Positions 8,000 through 17,761 are shown, numbered from the stretch's first letter. The stretch is 64,000 nt of DNA from an uncultured Clostridia bacterium (GCA_934454145.1 CAKSFT010000006.1:62001-126000), one strand, 5' to 3'. Program-made: numbers and translations. Notes: generated from the letters alone by a model not told the origin.

Positions 8000-9338
8000 A
8001 TTCATTTTCCATTTTGTCAAGCACATTTTTCTTGATGTTTCTGTACATAAACAAGCACATCAAAGCGCCCACAACCTCGGCAATACACATCGAGAACCAT
8101 ACGTATTCCAAGCCAAACAAATTCTTCAGAATAAACGCAAGCGGCAATATCACCACAAGCTGACGTGAAATTGAAACTATCATGCTGAGGTATGCCCTGC
8201 CGAGCGCCTGGAAACACGAAGAATAAACGATTGAAAGCCCGGAAAAGCAAAAGCCTATACATATGATGCGCAGTGCAGGCACTCCGATTCTCAAAAGTTC
8301 CGCATTTGCGTTGAATATCGCAAGGAACATGGCAGGGAACAGCTCAAACAGCACCGTGCCGAGTGCCATAATCGACAAAGCAATGATAAGCGCAAGCCTT
8401 GCGGCTTTTATAATCCTGTCATGCTTGAGTGCGCCGTAATTGTATGCCACAATCGGTATCAGGGCGCCCGTCAGCCCGAATATCGGCATAAATATGAAGC
8501 TGTGCAGTTTATAATACACGCCAAACACAGCTATTGCAGTGTCGTTTGCCAAAATCTTGTTCATGCCTACCGTCATAATTGATATAATCGACTGCATGAT
8601 TATCGACGGCACGGCTATTTTATAAATTTCTTTAATCATTTGCCCGTCAAGACGGAATCCCTTTAAGGACAAGGATATTTCTTTGTTTTTCCATGTGTTC
8701 AAAGCAAACGCAAATATCATTGCGCCCCACTGTCCTATGACCGTCGCCCACGCCGCGCCGGCAATACCCATTTTCAGGGTAAATATAAAAATCGGGTCGA
8801 GAATTATATTTATAACCGCACCCATAATCTGTGATGTCATGCTGAACATCGTTTTGCCTGTGGATATAAGCAGTTTTTCCGCCACAATCTGCATAAAGCA
8901 CCCCAGGGAAAACACGGTGCATATCCACATATATTCCGCCGCCATTTTGACGGTTTCTGTGTCTTGTGTGAAAAATCCAAAAATTTTATCGGCAGTGATT
9001 CCGCCGAAGACAGCAAATACAAGCGAAGTCACAACCCCCAAAAACACACCGTTCAGCGCCGCGCGCCCTGCCGCCGCGCGGTCGCCTTCGCCCAGCTTTC
9101 GCGACAAGACCGAATTTATACCGATTCCCGTACCTGCCGCAAAGGCAATCATCAGAGTCTGAATCGGGAAGCACAGCGACACCGCCGTCAATGCCTTGTC
9201 ACTGTAGCGCGCCACAAACACACTGTCCACAATGTTATACATAGACTGCACAAGCATGGAAATCATCATCGGCAGTGACATTGTGATGAGCAGCTTATTT
9301 ATGCCCATGGTACCCATTTTGTTTTCTTTTTCCATCAA
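7998..9338 (-). CDS. MATE family multidrug/Na+ efflux transporter
   Basis: A 446-residue membrane protein with about 12 hydrophobic segments in two similar halves. It begins GTMGINKLLITMSLPMMISMLVQSMYNIVDSVFVARYSDKAL, a very typical MATE (DinF/NorM-like) start, with the second-half equivalent KIAVPSIIMQSIISIMTVGMNKILA. Members export cationic drugs or metabolites driven by Na+ or H+. It stands alone, convergent with the AraC gene. Substrate not predictable. Family call firm. Confidence 0.93.
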   Translation of the reverse strand: MMEKENKMGTMGINKLLITMSLPMMISMLVQSMYNIVDSVFVARYSDKALTAVSLCFPIQTLMIAFAAGTGIGINSVLSRKLGEGDRAAAGRAALNGVFLGVVTSLVFAVFGGITADKIFGFFTQDTETVKMAAEYMWICTVFSLGCFMQIVAEKLLISTGKTMFSMTSQIMGAVINIILDPIFIFTLKMGIAGAAWATVIGQWGAMIFAFALNTWKNKEISLSLKGFRLDGQMIKEIYKIAVPSIIMQSIISIMTVGMNKILANDTAIAVFGVYYKLHSFIFMPIFGLTGALIPIVAYNYGALKHDRIIKAARLALIIALSIMALGTVLFELFPAMFLAIFNANAELLRIGVPALRIICIGFCFSGLSIVYSSCFQALGRAYLSMIVSISRQLVVILPLAFILKNLFGLEYVWFSMCIAEVVGALMCLFMYRNIKKNVLDKMENE

Positions 9339-9368
9339 ATTTCGTCAATCCTTTTTTCAGTTATATAT

Positions 9369-9401
9369 GAGGAGGCAAAACCCCGGAGTTTTTGCCTCCT
9401 C
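9369..9401. terminator. strong hairpin 3' of repeat copy B1
   Basis: GAGGAGGCAAAA / TTTTTGCCTCCTC stem with a CCCCGGAG loop. It lies between the MATE gene start and repeat copy B1, at the end of the wecB run. There is no clear T-run outside the stem, so termination is probable rather than certain. Confidence 0.55.
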
Positions 9402-9412
9402 TGCTTCCCGGA

Positions 9413-9597
9413 GGGGATAGAAAAAAAGCTTTGGAATTAACAAACTGAACCAAAGCTTTAGCTTTGGGTTACCCGACGGCGTACATGGGTACGCCAAGCG
9501 GTTAAGTTTGTTGATAGCAAGAAACGAAAAATCATATTCTCTATAATGTGTGCTTTACTTCTTTTCTTGCGTTCCGGAATTTTTTTACATTCCCTCC
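9413..9597 (-). repeat. dispersed repeat family B, copy B1 (structured, 3' of wecB)
   Basis: About 185 bp that resembles 38450-38686. Reading the minus strand it starts 40 bp after the wecB stop with GGAGGGAATGTAAAAAAATT and CGGAACGCAAGAAAAGAAG. Then comes a block (9439-9512) that can fold as a three-way junction: outer stem AACAAACT/AGTTTGTT and arms GGCGTAC/GTACGCC and CCAAAGC/GCTTTGG. The hairpin at 9369-9401 follows. Relative to copy B2 it lacks about 50 bp between the two parts. An ORF of 60 codons crosses it but is not conserved in frame with the other copies, so it is treated as non-coding. Confidence 0.75.
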
Positions 9598-9636
9598 GCA
9601 TATTTGCAAAGACACCCTTGGCTTTGCAAGTGTTTA

Positions 9637-10788
9637 TCAAACTATATAATCAGCCGGGCGCTCTTCTTCCAGACCATATCTGTTCAGAATCGCACTGATA
9701 ATCCTCCCCGAGGCATTTCCGTCCCCATACGGATTTGCCGCATGCGCCATCTTTTTGTAGCTTTCTTCATTGTCAAGCAAATCCTTTGCCATTGCAACAA
9801 TATCTTCATATTCCACACCGGCAAGTTTCACCGTCCCTGCCTTCACGGCCTCGGGGCGTTCCGTTTCACGGCGCAAAACAAGCACAGGCTTCGCCAATGC
9901 CGGCGCCTCCTCCTGTATTCCGCCCGAATCGGTCATCACCATAAAACTGCGGTGGATAGCATTGTGCAAATCGTCCACCGTCACCGGGTCTGTCAGATGC
10001 ACCCCGGGGACATCGTCAAGAATCCCAAACACTGTTTCTCTCACAGCCGGGTTCAGATGCACAGGATACACAATTTCAACATCACTGTATTCATTCACAA
10101 TGGTCTTGAGTGCATTGCATATGTTCTCAAGCGGCTTGCCAAGATTTTCTCTGCGGTGTGCGGTCACCACAATCACACGCTTGTTCTCAAAGTCCAGCTC
10201 TCCCATGACCTTGTCCTGAAAAACATATCCGTCGCGCACGGTGGTCTTAAGCGCATCAATAACGGTATTTCCCGTTATGTATATATTTTCTGCATTTATA
10301 TTTTCTTTCAGCAGATTTTCTTTGTTCTGCACTGTCGGCGAAAAATGCATGTCTGCAATTCTCCCTGTCAGGTTGCGATTCATTTCTTCCGGGAAGGGTG
10401 AATATTTGTCATATGTCCTGAGCCCTGCCTCGACATGCCCCACGCTGACCTGGTTATAAAAAGCCGCAAGTGCACCTGCAAAGCTTGTTGTTGTGTCCCC
10501 GTGCACCAAAACAATGTCAGGCTTTGCTTCTTTTATAACTCCGTCAAGTCCTTCAAGCACCCTTGTCGTAATCCCCAAAAGGCTCTGGCGCTGTTTCATG
10601 ATATCCAAGTCATAGTCGGGCTTTATGCCAAACAGCTCCAAAACCTGGTCAAGCATTTCCCTGTGCTGTGCCGTAACGCAGACAACACTCTCAATCTGCG
10701 GATTTTTTTCCATTTCAATCGCAAGCGGCGCCATCTTGACAGCCTCCGGGCGCGTCCCGAAAACCGTCATCACTTTAATCTTTTTCAT
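9637..10788 (-). CDS. wecB: UDP-N-acetylglucosamine 2-epimerase (non-hydrolysing)
   Basis: A 383-residue enzyme interconverting UDP-GlcNAc and UDP-ManNAc, which feeds teichoic acid linkage units or capsule. Visible motifs: GTRPEAVKMAPL at the N-terminus, VHGDTTTSFAGALAAFY, HVEAGLRTYDKYSPFPEE (Glu/Arg/Tyr of the active site), VTAHRRENLGKPLENI and DSGGIQEEAPALAKPVLVLR. Length matches the family (about 380). It overlaps the end of the tagO-like gene by 14 bp, so the two are translationally coupled. The same enzyme is called mnaA in Gram-positives. Very secure. Confidence 0.96.
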   Translation of the reverse strand: MKKIKVMTVFGTRPEAVKMAPLAIEMEKNPQIESVVCVTAQHREMLDQVLELFGIKPDYDLDIMKQRQSLLGITTRVLEGLDGVIKEAKPDIVLVHGDTTTSFAGALAAFYNQVSVGHVEAGLRTYDKYSPFPEEMNRNLTGRIADMHFSPTVQNKENLLKENINAENIYITGNTVIDALKTTVRDGYVFQDKVMGELDFENKRVIVVTAHRRENLGKPLENICNALKTIVNEYSDVEIVYPVHLNPAVRETVFGILDDVPGVHLTDPVTVDDLHNAIHRSFMVMTDSGGIQEEAPALAKPVLVLRRETERPEAVKAGTVKLAGVEYEDIVAMAKDLLDNEESYKKMAHAANPYGDGNASGRIISAILNRYGLEEERPADYIV

Positions 10789-11854
10789 TGTACTCCTCCT
10801 GTTCTTCTTCCTCCGTGCCCGGCTTTTTCATCATCACGCTCTGTATAAGCAAAAATACCATCACACATATAAGCAGCAATATCGCGCGCAGTGCGCCGCT
10901 TTCTGCCAGAATCACCGCCGTGATTCCCAACACACCGCTGATTGCATAAAGTATAAACACCGTCTGTTTCTGTGAAAATCCCATGTCTATCAGCCGGTGA
11001 TGCAAATGTCCGCGGTCTGCTTTCATCGGGCTTTGCCCCTTCAGTATCCGCCGAATCATCGCAAAAGACGCATCAAAAAGCGGCAGTCCCAAGATAAGCA
11101 ACGGCACGGCAAAGGATATCACCGCATAACTTTTGAACACTCCCTGTATGGAAATTGTCGCAAGGATAAACCCCAGAAAAGTCGAGCCGGTGTCGCCCAT
11201 GAAAATCTTTGCAGGGTTGAAATTATAAGGAAGAAACCCAAAACACGCACCCATAAGCGCCGTCCCGATAATCGCCACCGAATATTCGCCAAGGCGCGCC
11301 GCGATAAACACAAGGCTTACAGTCATTATCGCCGAAACCCCGGCGGCAAGCCCGTCCAGCCCGTCAATAAAATTGACAGCATTTGTGATGAGCACTATCC
11401 ACAAAACAGAAAAAATCACCGACGCCCACATGGGGAGCACAATATACGGCTGTCCCGACCAAACTATGGGATTTGTGAACACGTCCACACGCACTTCGCC
11501 CCACAGCACAACAATCAATGCCGCTATTATCTGTATCACAAATTTCGGTTTTGCGTCCAATGCCTTGACATCGTCCACAATCCCCATCACGGCAATTATC
11601 ATGGCGCCGATCAGAATTGCGGCAAGGCTTTTGGTCATCGTCCCAAAACACATCGCCGACACCATAAACCCAAAAATTATCGCAAGACCGCCCAGGCGCG
11701 GAATCGGCCTCTTGTGCATTCTTCTGTTATCCTTCGGCACGTCCACCGCCTTTATTTTAAACGCAAATCGCTTCACAACAGGCGTCATGGCAAACGAAAA
11801 CACAAAAGCGATAACAAAGGAAAATATCAAAAATACTATCTGTTGACTTGTCAT
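10775..11854 (-). CDS. tagO: undecaprenyl-phosphate N-acetylglucosaminyl-1-phosphate transferase (TagO/WecA-like)
   Basis: A 359-residue polytopic membrane enzyme of the MraY/WecA/TagO family. It moves a sugar-1-phosphate from a UDP-sugar to undecaprenyl phosphate, the first step of teichoic acid or cell-wall glycan synthesis. Motifs: DVPKDNRRMHKRPIPRLGG, NAVNFIDGLDGLAAGV (catalytic Asp region), MGDTGSTFLGF and the cytoplasmic HLHHRLIDMG loop. A C-terminal acidic tail (EEEEQEEYNEKD) overlaps the wecB start. Coupling to wecB supports a teichoic acid-type linkage role. Substrate GlcNAc-1-P is inferred. Confidence 0.92.
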   Translation of the reverse strand: MTSQQIVFLIFSFVIAFVFSFAMTPVVKRFAFKIKAVDVPKDNRRMHKRPIPRLGGLAIIFGFMVSAMCFGTMTKSLAAILIGAMIIAVMGIVDDVKALDAKPKFVIQIIAALIVVLWGEVRVDVFTNPIVWSGQPYIVLPMWASVIFSVLWIVLITNAVNFIDGLDGLAAGVSAIMTVSLVFIAARLGEYSVAIIGTALMGACFGFLPYNFNPAKIFMGDTGSTFLGFILATISIQGVFKSYAVISFAVPLLILGLPLFDASFAMIRRILKGQSPMKADRGHLHHRLIDMGFSQKQTVFILYAISGVLGITAVILAESGALRAILLLICVMVFLLIQSVMMKKPGTEEEEQEEYNEKD

Positions 11855-11873
11855 TTTTTATTCTCCTATTGGA

Positions 11874-12875
11874 TTATACAATAAATCCGACTTTCTTCTT
11901 TACTTTATTCAGAGTCCTTGCCGCCATCTTTGCGGCTTTTTCCGCTCCGTTTTTATAAACCGATTCCAGATAATCTTTGTTATTCGAGAGTTCATCATAC
12001 TTCTCACGTATTGGACGTATATGCTCCACAACCGCCTCTGCAATATCGCTCTTAAATTCACCATAGCCCTTGCCGCTGTATTCTTTTGCGACTTGCTCAA
12101 TTGTTTTCCCGGTCACCGCCGCCATGATACTTATCAGATTATTTACGCCTGCTTTTTCCGGGTCATTCTCTCTGTATTCAATGATACCCTCACTGTCTGT
12201 GGTTGCACTTTTTATCTTTTTGGCAATCACATTAAAATCGTCAAGCATAGAGATGTAGCCCTTCGGATTCGGGTCAGACTTTGACATCTTTTTTGTCGGC
12301 TCTGTCAGGCTCATTATCTTTGCGCCCGACTTGGTCACAAACCCCTCCGGGATTGTAAACACATCGCCGTAGATTGCATTAAAACGCTCTGCAATATCCC
12401 TTGTTATTTCAAGATGCTGCATCTGGTCTTTACCGACAGGCACCAAATCCGCACGGTAAAGCAGAATGTCCGCCGCCATCAGAACGGGATATGTAAAAAG
12501 CCCGGCGTTTATATTGTCTGCATGGCGTTTTGATTTATCCTTAAACTGCGTCATTCTCGAAAGCTCGCCCATATAGGTGAAACAATTCAGAATCCACGCA
12601 AGCTCTGCATGCGCCGAAACGTGTGACTGCATAAAGAGCAGATTTTCCTCCGGGTCTATTCCGCAGGCTATATAAAGCTTCAGCAAATCAAGCGAGCGCT
12701 TGCGGAGTTCTGCCGGGTTTTGGCGCACCGTAATCGCATGCATGTCAACAATTGAATAACAGCAATGATAATCATACTGCAAATCCACCCAATTCTTCAG
12801 GGCGCCCAGATAATTCCCGAGTGTTATCACACCCGAGGGCTGTATCCCCGAAAATATTATTTTTTTATCATCCAT
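11874..12875 (-). CDS. trpS: tryptophan-tRNA ligase
   Basis: Class I aminoacyl-tRNA synthetase of 333 residues, the normal length. The HIGH-type signature reads PSGVITLGNYLGAL (about residues 13-26) and the KMSKS loop is intact (KKMSKSDPNPKG). The segments MLMSQ-like LLFMQSHVSAHAELAWILNC and GKDQMQHLEITRDIAERFN are typical of TrpRS. It lies 19 bp upstream of tagO in the gltX-glnS-aminotransferase-trpS-tagO-wecB run. Secure. Confidence 0.97.
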   Translation of the reverse strand: MDDKKIIFSGIQPSGVITLGNYLGALKNWVDLQYDYHCCYSIVDMHAITVRQNPAELRKRSLDLLKLYIACGIDPEENLLFMQSHVSAHAELAWILNCFTYMGELSRMTQFKDKSKRHADNINAGLFTYPVLMAADILLYRADLVPVGKDQMQHLEITRDIAERFNAIYGDVFTIPEGFVTKSGAKIMSLTEPTKKMSKSDPNPKGYISMLDDFNVIAKKIKSATTDSEGIIEYRENDPEKAGVNNLISIMAAVTGKTIEQVAKEYSGKGYGEFKSDIAEAVVEHIRPIREKYDELSNNKDYLESVYKNGAEKAAKMAARTLNKVKKKVGFIV

Positions 12876-12947
12876 TTTTTATACCTTTTCCTTTCTGTGC
12901 CGCGGCAAAAGCAAATCATGTGCCTCTGCGCGCAATCTGCATATTTT

Positions 12948-14144
12948 TTAGCCCAGGACTTCGCAAAGTGCCTCTCCCAGCCGTCTTATGCCTTCTTCAA
13001 TCTTTTCCGGCGCGGCAGACGAATAGTTGAGCCTGAACATATTTGAAGGCGCGCTCATGTCAACCGCAAAGTTTGAACCCGGCACAATTGCCACCTTCTT
13101 CTCAAGCGCCTTGTCCACAACCGGGGAGATGTCGTCCAGCTCCGGACATTCACACCACAGGAAAATTCCGCCCTCGGGGACTGTCCATTTCACCTTGCCC
13201 TTGGGGAAATATTTTTCCATTGCAGAAAGCATGACATCACATTTTTTTCCGTAAAGCTGCCTGTTTTTCTCTATATAGTCGTCAATGTTGTATTTTTTCA
13301 TAAATTCCACGCACATCATCTGTGTCAGCACCGGTGTGTGCACGTCATTGACCTGTTTCAGAATCTCCACCTTTTCCAGCAATGCCTTTGCACCCACAAC
13401 ATAACCCAGACGCATGCCGGGCGAGAGTATCTTCGAGAAGGAACCCACATAAACAACCCTGTCCTCGGTGTCAAGAGATTTCAGCGTGGGCACATCGTCA
13501 CCCTTGAATCTCAAATCCCCGTATGGGTTGTCCTCCACAACAACCACGTCATATTTGTTTGCCAGTTCTATAAGGCGTTTTCTCTTTCCAAGCGACATTG
13601 TCGTGCCCGTCGGGTTCTGGAAGGTCGGAATCGTGTAGAGCATCTTGATTCCGTCATTATTTTGCAGTGTTTTTTCCAGTTCGTCCATGTTCATTCCGTC
13701 CGCTTCGACAGTCACGCCCAAAAGCTCTGCCTCATATGTCCTGAAGGCGTTCAGACTCCCGATAAAGCTCGGGCTTTCCACAATTATTTTGTCACCCTTG
13801 TTTATCAGTGCTTTTGCGGTCAGGTCAATCCCCTGGTTTGCACCGGTCATAATCAAAACACTGTCGCCTTCTTTGTACGCACCGACCTTTTTCGCACGCG
13901 AAAGCGCCGCGTCCTTCATGCCGGGTGTCCCGTCGGTTGTGCCGTACTGCAAAGCCCCCGTGGGGTTTGTCATCAATATCTTCCCGGCGATTTTTGAAAG
14001 TTCTTCCCCCGGGAAAAGCTCTGATGCCGGGTTTCCCCCCGCAAGCGAAATAATCTCCGGATCCTGCATACGTTTAAACATTTCTCTTATCGCAGACCCT
14101 TTCATGGGTTTCACGCGGTCTGCATAAAATTTTTCATAATTCAT
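12948..14144 (-). CDS. PLP-dependent aminotransferase (2-aminoadipate/aromatic type, fold I)
   Basis: About 398 residues. Fold-type I aminotransferase of the group that includes LysN/KAT-like enzymes. Motifs: SLAGGNPASELFP, VVEDNPYGDLRF (Asp for the pyridine N), GSFSKILSPGMRLGY (Schiff-base Lys) and FRLNYSSA (substrate carboxylate Arg). The frame is open to 14204, but ATG 14144, nine bases after GGAG, gives the usual start MNYEKFYADRVKPMKGSAIR. It probably transfers amino groups among 2-oxo acids; the actual substrate cannot be told. Located between glnS and trpS in the same orientation. Confidence 0.9.
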   Translation of the reverse strand: MNYEKFYADRVKPMKGSAIREMFKRMQDPEIISLAGGNPASELFPGEELSKIAGKILMTNPTGALQYGTTDGTPGMKDAALSRAKKVGAYKEGDSVLIMTGANQGIDLTAKALINKGDKIIVESPSFIGSLNAFRTYEAELLGVTVEADGMNMDELEKTLQNNDGIKMLYTIPTFQNPTGTTMSLGKRKRLIELANKYDVVVVEDNPYGDLRFKGDDVPTLKSLDTEDRVVYVGSFSKILSPGMRLGYVVGAKALLEKVEILKQVNDVHTPVLTQMMCVEFMKKYNIDDYIEKNRQLYGKKCDVMLSAMEKYFPKGKVKWTVPEGGIFLWCECPELDDISPVVDKALEKKVAIVPGSNFAVDMSAPSNMFRLNYSSAAPEKIEEGIRRLGEALCEVLG

Positions 14145-14241
14145 AATATTCATCTCCATTTTGTTTTGGGCAGTGTCAAAGACACTCCGTTTTCCCTTGT
14201 CCATTCGGTCGGTTTTATATACAGCATTGATATTTTCATTG

Positions 14242-15918
14242 TCATTTGTTGACCTTTGCCCACGAATCCTTCAGCGCAACAGTGCGGTTGAATATCTTTT
14301 TGTCATCTGTGCTGTCTTTGTCCACGCAGAAATAGCCAAGGCGCATAAACTGGAAACAGTCCCCCGCTTTTGCGTCTTTCAGGTTACTTTCAAGCTTGCA
14401 GTTTTTCAAAACCTTCACAGAGTCCGGGTTCAGATTTTCGGTGAAGCTCCCCACCTTGCTTTCGTCAGAAGGGTTTTCCACATTAAACAAACGGTCATAC
14501 AGGCGCACCTCCGCATCTGCCGCATGCTCTGCACTTACCCAGTGAATCGTACCGCGCACCTTTCTCCCGTCGGGGGTCTGTCCGCCGCGGCTTTCGGGGT
14601 CATATGTGCAGTGTATTGCCGTGATGTTGCCGTTTTCATCCTTGTCGACAGAAGTGCATGTGACATAATATGCGCCCTTGAGTCTGACCTCATTGCCCGG
14701 GAACATTCTGAAATATTTTTTCGGCGGCTCTTCCATAAAGTCGTCGCGCTCTATATAAAGTTCTCTCGAGAAAGTGACACCCCTGGTGCCTGCCTCCGGG
14801 TTTTCGGGGTTGACCTCAACCGTGATTTCTTCGGTCTTACCTTGCGGGTAATTGTCCACAATGAGCTTTACCGGGTCTAAAACCGCCATAGCGCGCGGCG
14901 CTGTTTTGTTCAAGTCCTCTCTCACGCAATGCTCCAGAAGCCCAAACTCAATCACGCTGTTTGCCTTTGCGACGCCGATTCTTTCGCAGAAGTCGCGGAT
15001 TGCCGCGGCGGTATATCCTCTTCTTCTCATGCCGCAGAGCGTGCCCATTCTCGGGTCGTCCCAGCCCGAAACAATCCCGTCCGCGACAAGTTTCAGGCAC
15101 TTCCTTTTGCTGGTCAGGGTATAATTCAGATTCATTCTTGCAAATTCAATCTGACGCGAAGGTTTTTCATATTCCAGTTCTCTCAAAACCCAATCATACA
15201 AAGGTCTGTGATCCTCAAATTCCAGCGAACACAACGAATGTGTAACACCCTCCACCGTGTCGGATATCGGGTGTGCAAAATCATACATCGGATATACACA
15301 CCATTTGTCGCCCGTCCTGTGGTGATGCGCATGCATTATGCGGTATATAACAGGGTCGCGCATATTGAGGTTTGGCGATGACATATCAATCTTTGCCCTC
15401 AGAACCTTTGCCCCGTTCTCAAATTCGCCTTTTGTCATGCGGTCAAACAATTCCAGGTTTTCTTCGGCACTTCTGTTTCTGAAAGGGCTTTCCTTTCCGG
15501 GCGAGGTGAGCGTGCCCCGATATTCCCTTATCTCGTCGGCGCTCAGGTCGTCCACAAATGCTTTCCCCTTTTTTATAAGTTTTATCGCCGCGGCATAGAT
15601 GTCGTCAAAATAATCTGACGCATAAAGCACCTTGTCCCACTCAAAGCCAAGCCACTTTATGTCCTCCATAATTGCATCGACATATTCCACGTCTTCTTTT
15701 GTCGGGTTTGTATCGTCAAGGCGCAGGTTGCAGGTGCCGCCGTATTTTTCCGCTGTCCCGAAATCAATGCAGATTGCCTTTGCGTGTCCTATATGCAGAT
15801 ACCCGTTCGGCTCGGGCGGAAATCTTGTCTGCACTCTGTCATACACCCCGTCCGCCAAATCCTTGTTTATCGCCTCATGTATAAAATTGGTACCTATATT
15901 TTCTCTGTTTTCTTCCAT
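14242..15918 (-). CDS. glnS: glutamine-tRNA ligase
   Basis: A 558-residue class I synthetase. HIGH motif RFPPEPNGYLHIGHAKA (about residues 32-48), the GlnRS-type KMSKS equivalent LTSKRKC, and the catalytic-domain segment RLDDTNPTKEDVEYVDAI. The C-terminal two beta-barrel anticodon domain is complete. The protein length is that of bacterial GlnRS without YqeY fusion. It lies 15 bp after gltX, so GluRS and GlnRS are made from one transcript. Having GlnRS means this organism charges tRNA-Gln directly, at least in part. Confidence 0.97.
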   Translation of the reverse strand: MEENRENIGTNFIHEAINKDLADGVYDRVQTRFPPEPNGYLHIGHAKAICIDFGTAEKYGGTCNLRLDDTNPTKEDVEYVDAIMEDIKWLGFEWDKVLYASDYFDDIYAAAIKLIKKGKAFVDDLSADEIREYRGTLTSPGKESPFRNRSAEENLELFDRMTKGEFENGAKVLRAKIDMSSPNLNMRDPVIYRIMHAHHHRTGDKWCVYPMYDFAHPISDTVEGVTHSLCSLEFEDHRPLYDWVLRELEYEKPSRQIEFARMNLNYTLTSKRKCLKLVADGIVSGWDDPRMGTLCGMRRRGYTAAAIRDFCERIGVAKANSVIEFGLLEHCVREDLNKTAPRAMAVLDPVKLIVDNYPQGKTEEITVEVNPENPEAGTRGVTFSRELYIERDDFMEEPPKKYFRMFPGNEVRLKGAYYVTCTSVDKDENGNITAIHCTYDPESRGGQTPDGRKVRGTIHWVSAEHAADAEVRLYDRLFNVENPSDESKVGSFTENLNPDSVKVLKNCKLESNLKDAKAGDCFQFMRLGYFCVDKDSTDDKKIFNRTVALKDSWAKVNK

Positions 15919-15933
15919 AACAAACCGTCCCTT

Positions 15934-17583
15934 CTACAGTGTTTTTATCGCCTCGTCAAGTCTTTTTATGACCTCATCTTTTCCCAAAACTTTCAAAATC
16001 TGGTGCATATCGGGGGTATTCTTTCTCCCTGTCACGGCAACACGGATAATTGTGCTGACATCACCCACATGCCCTTTATAGCTTTCGGGGTCTTTTTTAT
16101 AAATCTTCGGCGCCTTTGCGTACCCCAGTTCTTCACTCATGCCGCGTATTTTTTCAAACCATTCCTCCTGGCTGTCCTCGGGCGAATACAGTGCACAATA
16201 GTTTTCTAAAATCGCCTTTATGTCCTCTTTTTTCTGCCCCTCTGGATATTCACGCTCTGTGGGTCTTTTATAAAAATATCTTGTATATTCCACAGTGTCT
16301 GCCCACTTTTCTATATCCTTACGCGGTTTTTGGTTTCCTCTTTCTATGCCGAACACAGCCTTGGCATAGTCAGAATCGTTTACAAGCGTTTCATAAAAAT
16401 CACTGTCATACTCTTTTGCCCACAAAACCGCACTCTCATAAACCTCGTCCGCCGTCAGCCTTGAAATATAAGTCTTGCTGATATCTGTCAGCTTTGCCAG
16501 GTCAAACAGCGCACCTGTTTTGCTCATATTTTTCAGTTTGAAGTCAAAGCTTTCCAAAGGCTCGTCCGGATTTTCGGTCCGCCATTGTTCATAATTGGAA
16601 TTTGCAATTGTCGCAAGATATTCCAAAACAGCGCCGTAAGGGTATCCCTTCTCGTGATAATATTCCACAGATGCCTCCGGGTCTTTGCGCTTTGACAGTT
16701 TTCTCTTTCCGCCCGTTTCCTCGTCATGCTTCATTATCGGTGAAATATGTGCATAAACAGGCTTTGCAAATCCAAGCAAATCAAAAAGCTGTATGTGAAT
16801 CGGCGCAGAGGATATCCATTCCTCACCCCTTATCACGTGCGTCGTGCCCATGAGGTGGTCGTCCACCGCATGCGCAAAATGATATGTCGGGATTCCGTCC
16901 GTTTTCAAAAGCACGATGTCCAGAATATTCTCCGGCATTTCGATTTTTCCCTTTATTGCGTCGTTTAAAACAACTTTTTTGTCCGCTCCCCCGGGTGACC
17001 TGAGCCTGACAACATAGCTTTCTCCGTTTTTGATTTTTTCTTCAATTTCTTCCAAAGAAAGATTGCGGCACTTTGCAAAACTGCCGTAATACCCCGGGAG
17101 GAGCTTGTCCTTCTCCTGGTCTTTTCTTATTTCATCAATTTCTTCCGCCGTGCAAAAACAGGGATACGCAAGCCCCTCTGCCACAAGCTTTTTGCAGAAC
17201 ACATGATAGATATCCTTTCTTGCACTTTGCTGATACGGGCCGTAATCACCGACAGATTTGTTTTCCCCCATCATGCCTTCGTCAATCTTTATCCCAAAAT
17301 CTTTTATTCCCTTTACAATCCCGGTGATTCCGTTTTCCACCTCGCGCTTTTTGTCGGTGTCTTCAATCCTCAGATAAAACACGCCGCCCGCAGAGTGTGC
17401 GGCGCGCTCCGCAACAAACGCCGCAAACAGCCCGCCTATATGCAAAAACCCCGTCGGGCTTGGCGCAAACCTCGAAACAACCGCGCCTTCGGGGAGGGGT
17501 CTTTTCGGATATTTCGCCTCAATGTCCTCTGTGCTTTGTGTGACCTCCGGGAACAAAAGTTCTGCCAGCTTCAAATTATCCAT
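15934..17583 (-). CDS. gltX: glutamate-tRNA ligase
   Basis: A 549-residue GluRS. HIGH motif SRFAPSPTGFLHIGGLFAA (about residues 37-55) and KLSKRKDPEA loop are intact. It is longer than Escherichia coli GluRS (471) and similar to the longer clostridial forms with extended C-terminal anticodon domain. Starts at ATG after AGGAGAGATAAGTT. First gene of the long minus-strand run reaching wecB, behind a sigma-A promoter at 17700-17672. Secure. Confidence 0.96.
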   Translation of the reverse strand: MDNLKLAELLFPEVTQSTEDIEAKYPKRPLPEGAVVSRFAPSPTGFLHIGGLFAAFVAERAAHSAGGVFYLRIEDTDKKREVENGITGIVKGIKDFGIKIDEGMMGENKSVGDYGPYQQSARKDIYHVFCKKLVAEGLAYPCFCTAEEIDEIRKDQEKDKLLPGYYGSFAKCRNLSLEEIEEKIKNGESYVVRLRSPGGADKKVVLNDAIKGKIEMPENILDIVLLKTDGIPTYHFAHAVDDHLMGTTHVIRGEEWISSAPIHIQLFDLLGFAKPVYAHISPIMKHDEETGGKRKLSKRKDPEASVEYYHEKGYPYGAVLEYLATIANSNYEQWRTENPDEPLESFDFKLKNMSKTGALFDLAKLTDISKTYISRLTADEVYESAVLWAKEYDSDFYETLVNDSDYAKAVFGIERGNQKPRKDIEKWADTVEYTRYFYKRPTEREYPEGQKKEDIKAILENYCALYSPEDSQEEWFEKIRGMSEELGYAKAPKIYKKDPESYKGHVGDVSTIIRVAVTGRKNTPDMHQILKVLGKDEVIKRLDEAIKTL

Positions 17584-17671
17584 AACTTATCTCTCCTTGT
17601 TTTTTTTCAAAAAAGCTGCCGCATATAATCCGGCAAAGCATAGTTATCCATTATTTATGTATACTTTCAAT

Positions 17672-17700
17672 ATTATACCTTTTTTACCCATTAATATCAA
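17672..17700 (-). promoter_or_regulatory. sigma-A promoter of the gltX-glnS run
   Basis: Minus strand TTGATA (17700-17695), 17 bp, TATAAT (17677-17672), about 90 bp before the gltX start. Confidence 0.65.
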
Positions 17701-17761
17701 GCATTTTTGCCAAAAAAAATGCTATAATATGAAAAACCGGGTATGTACGGCTTTTTTTAGG

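Noticed and set aside
9458..9640. A 60-codon minus-strand ORF within repeat copy B1
   Set aside because: The frame is not shared with copies B2 and B3: small indels shift it upstream of the conserved block, and B2 has an in-frame stop directly after ATG. The conservation fits structure better than protein.
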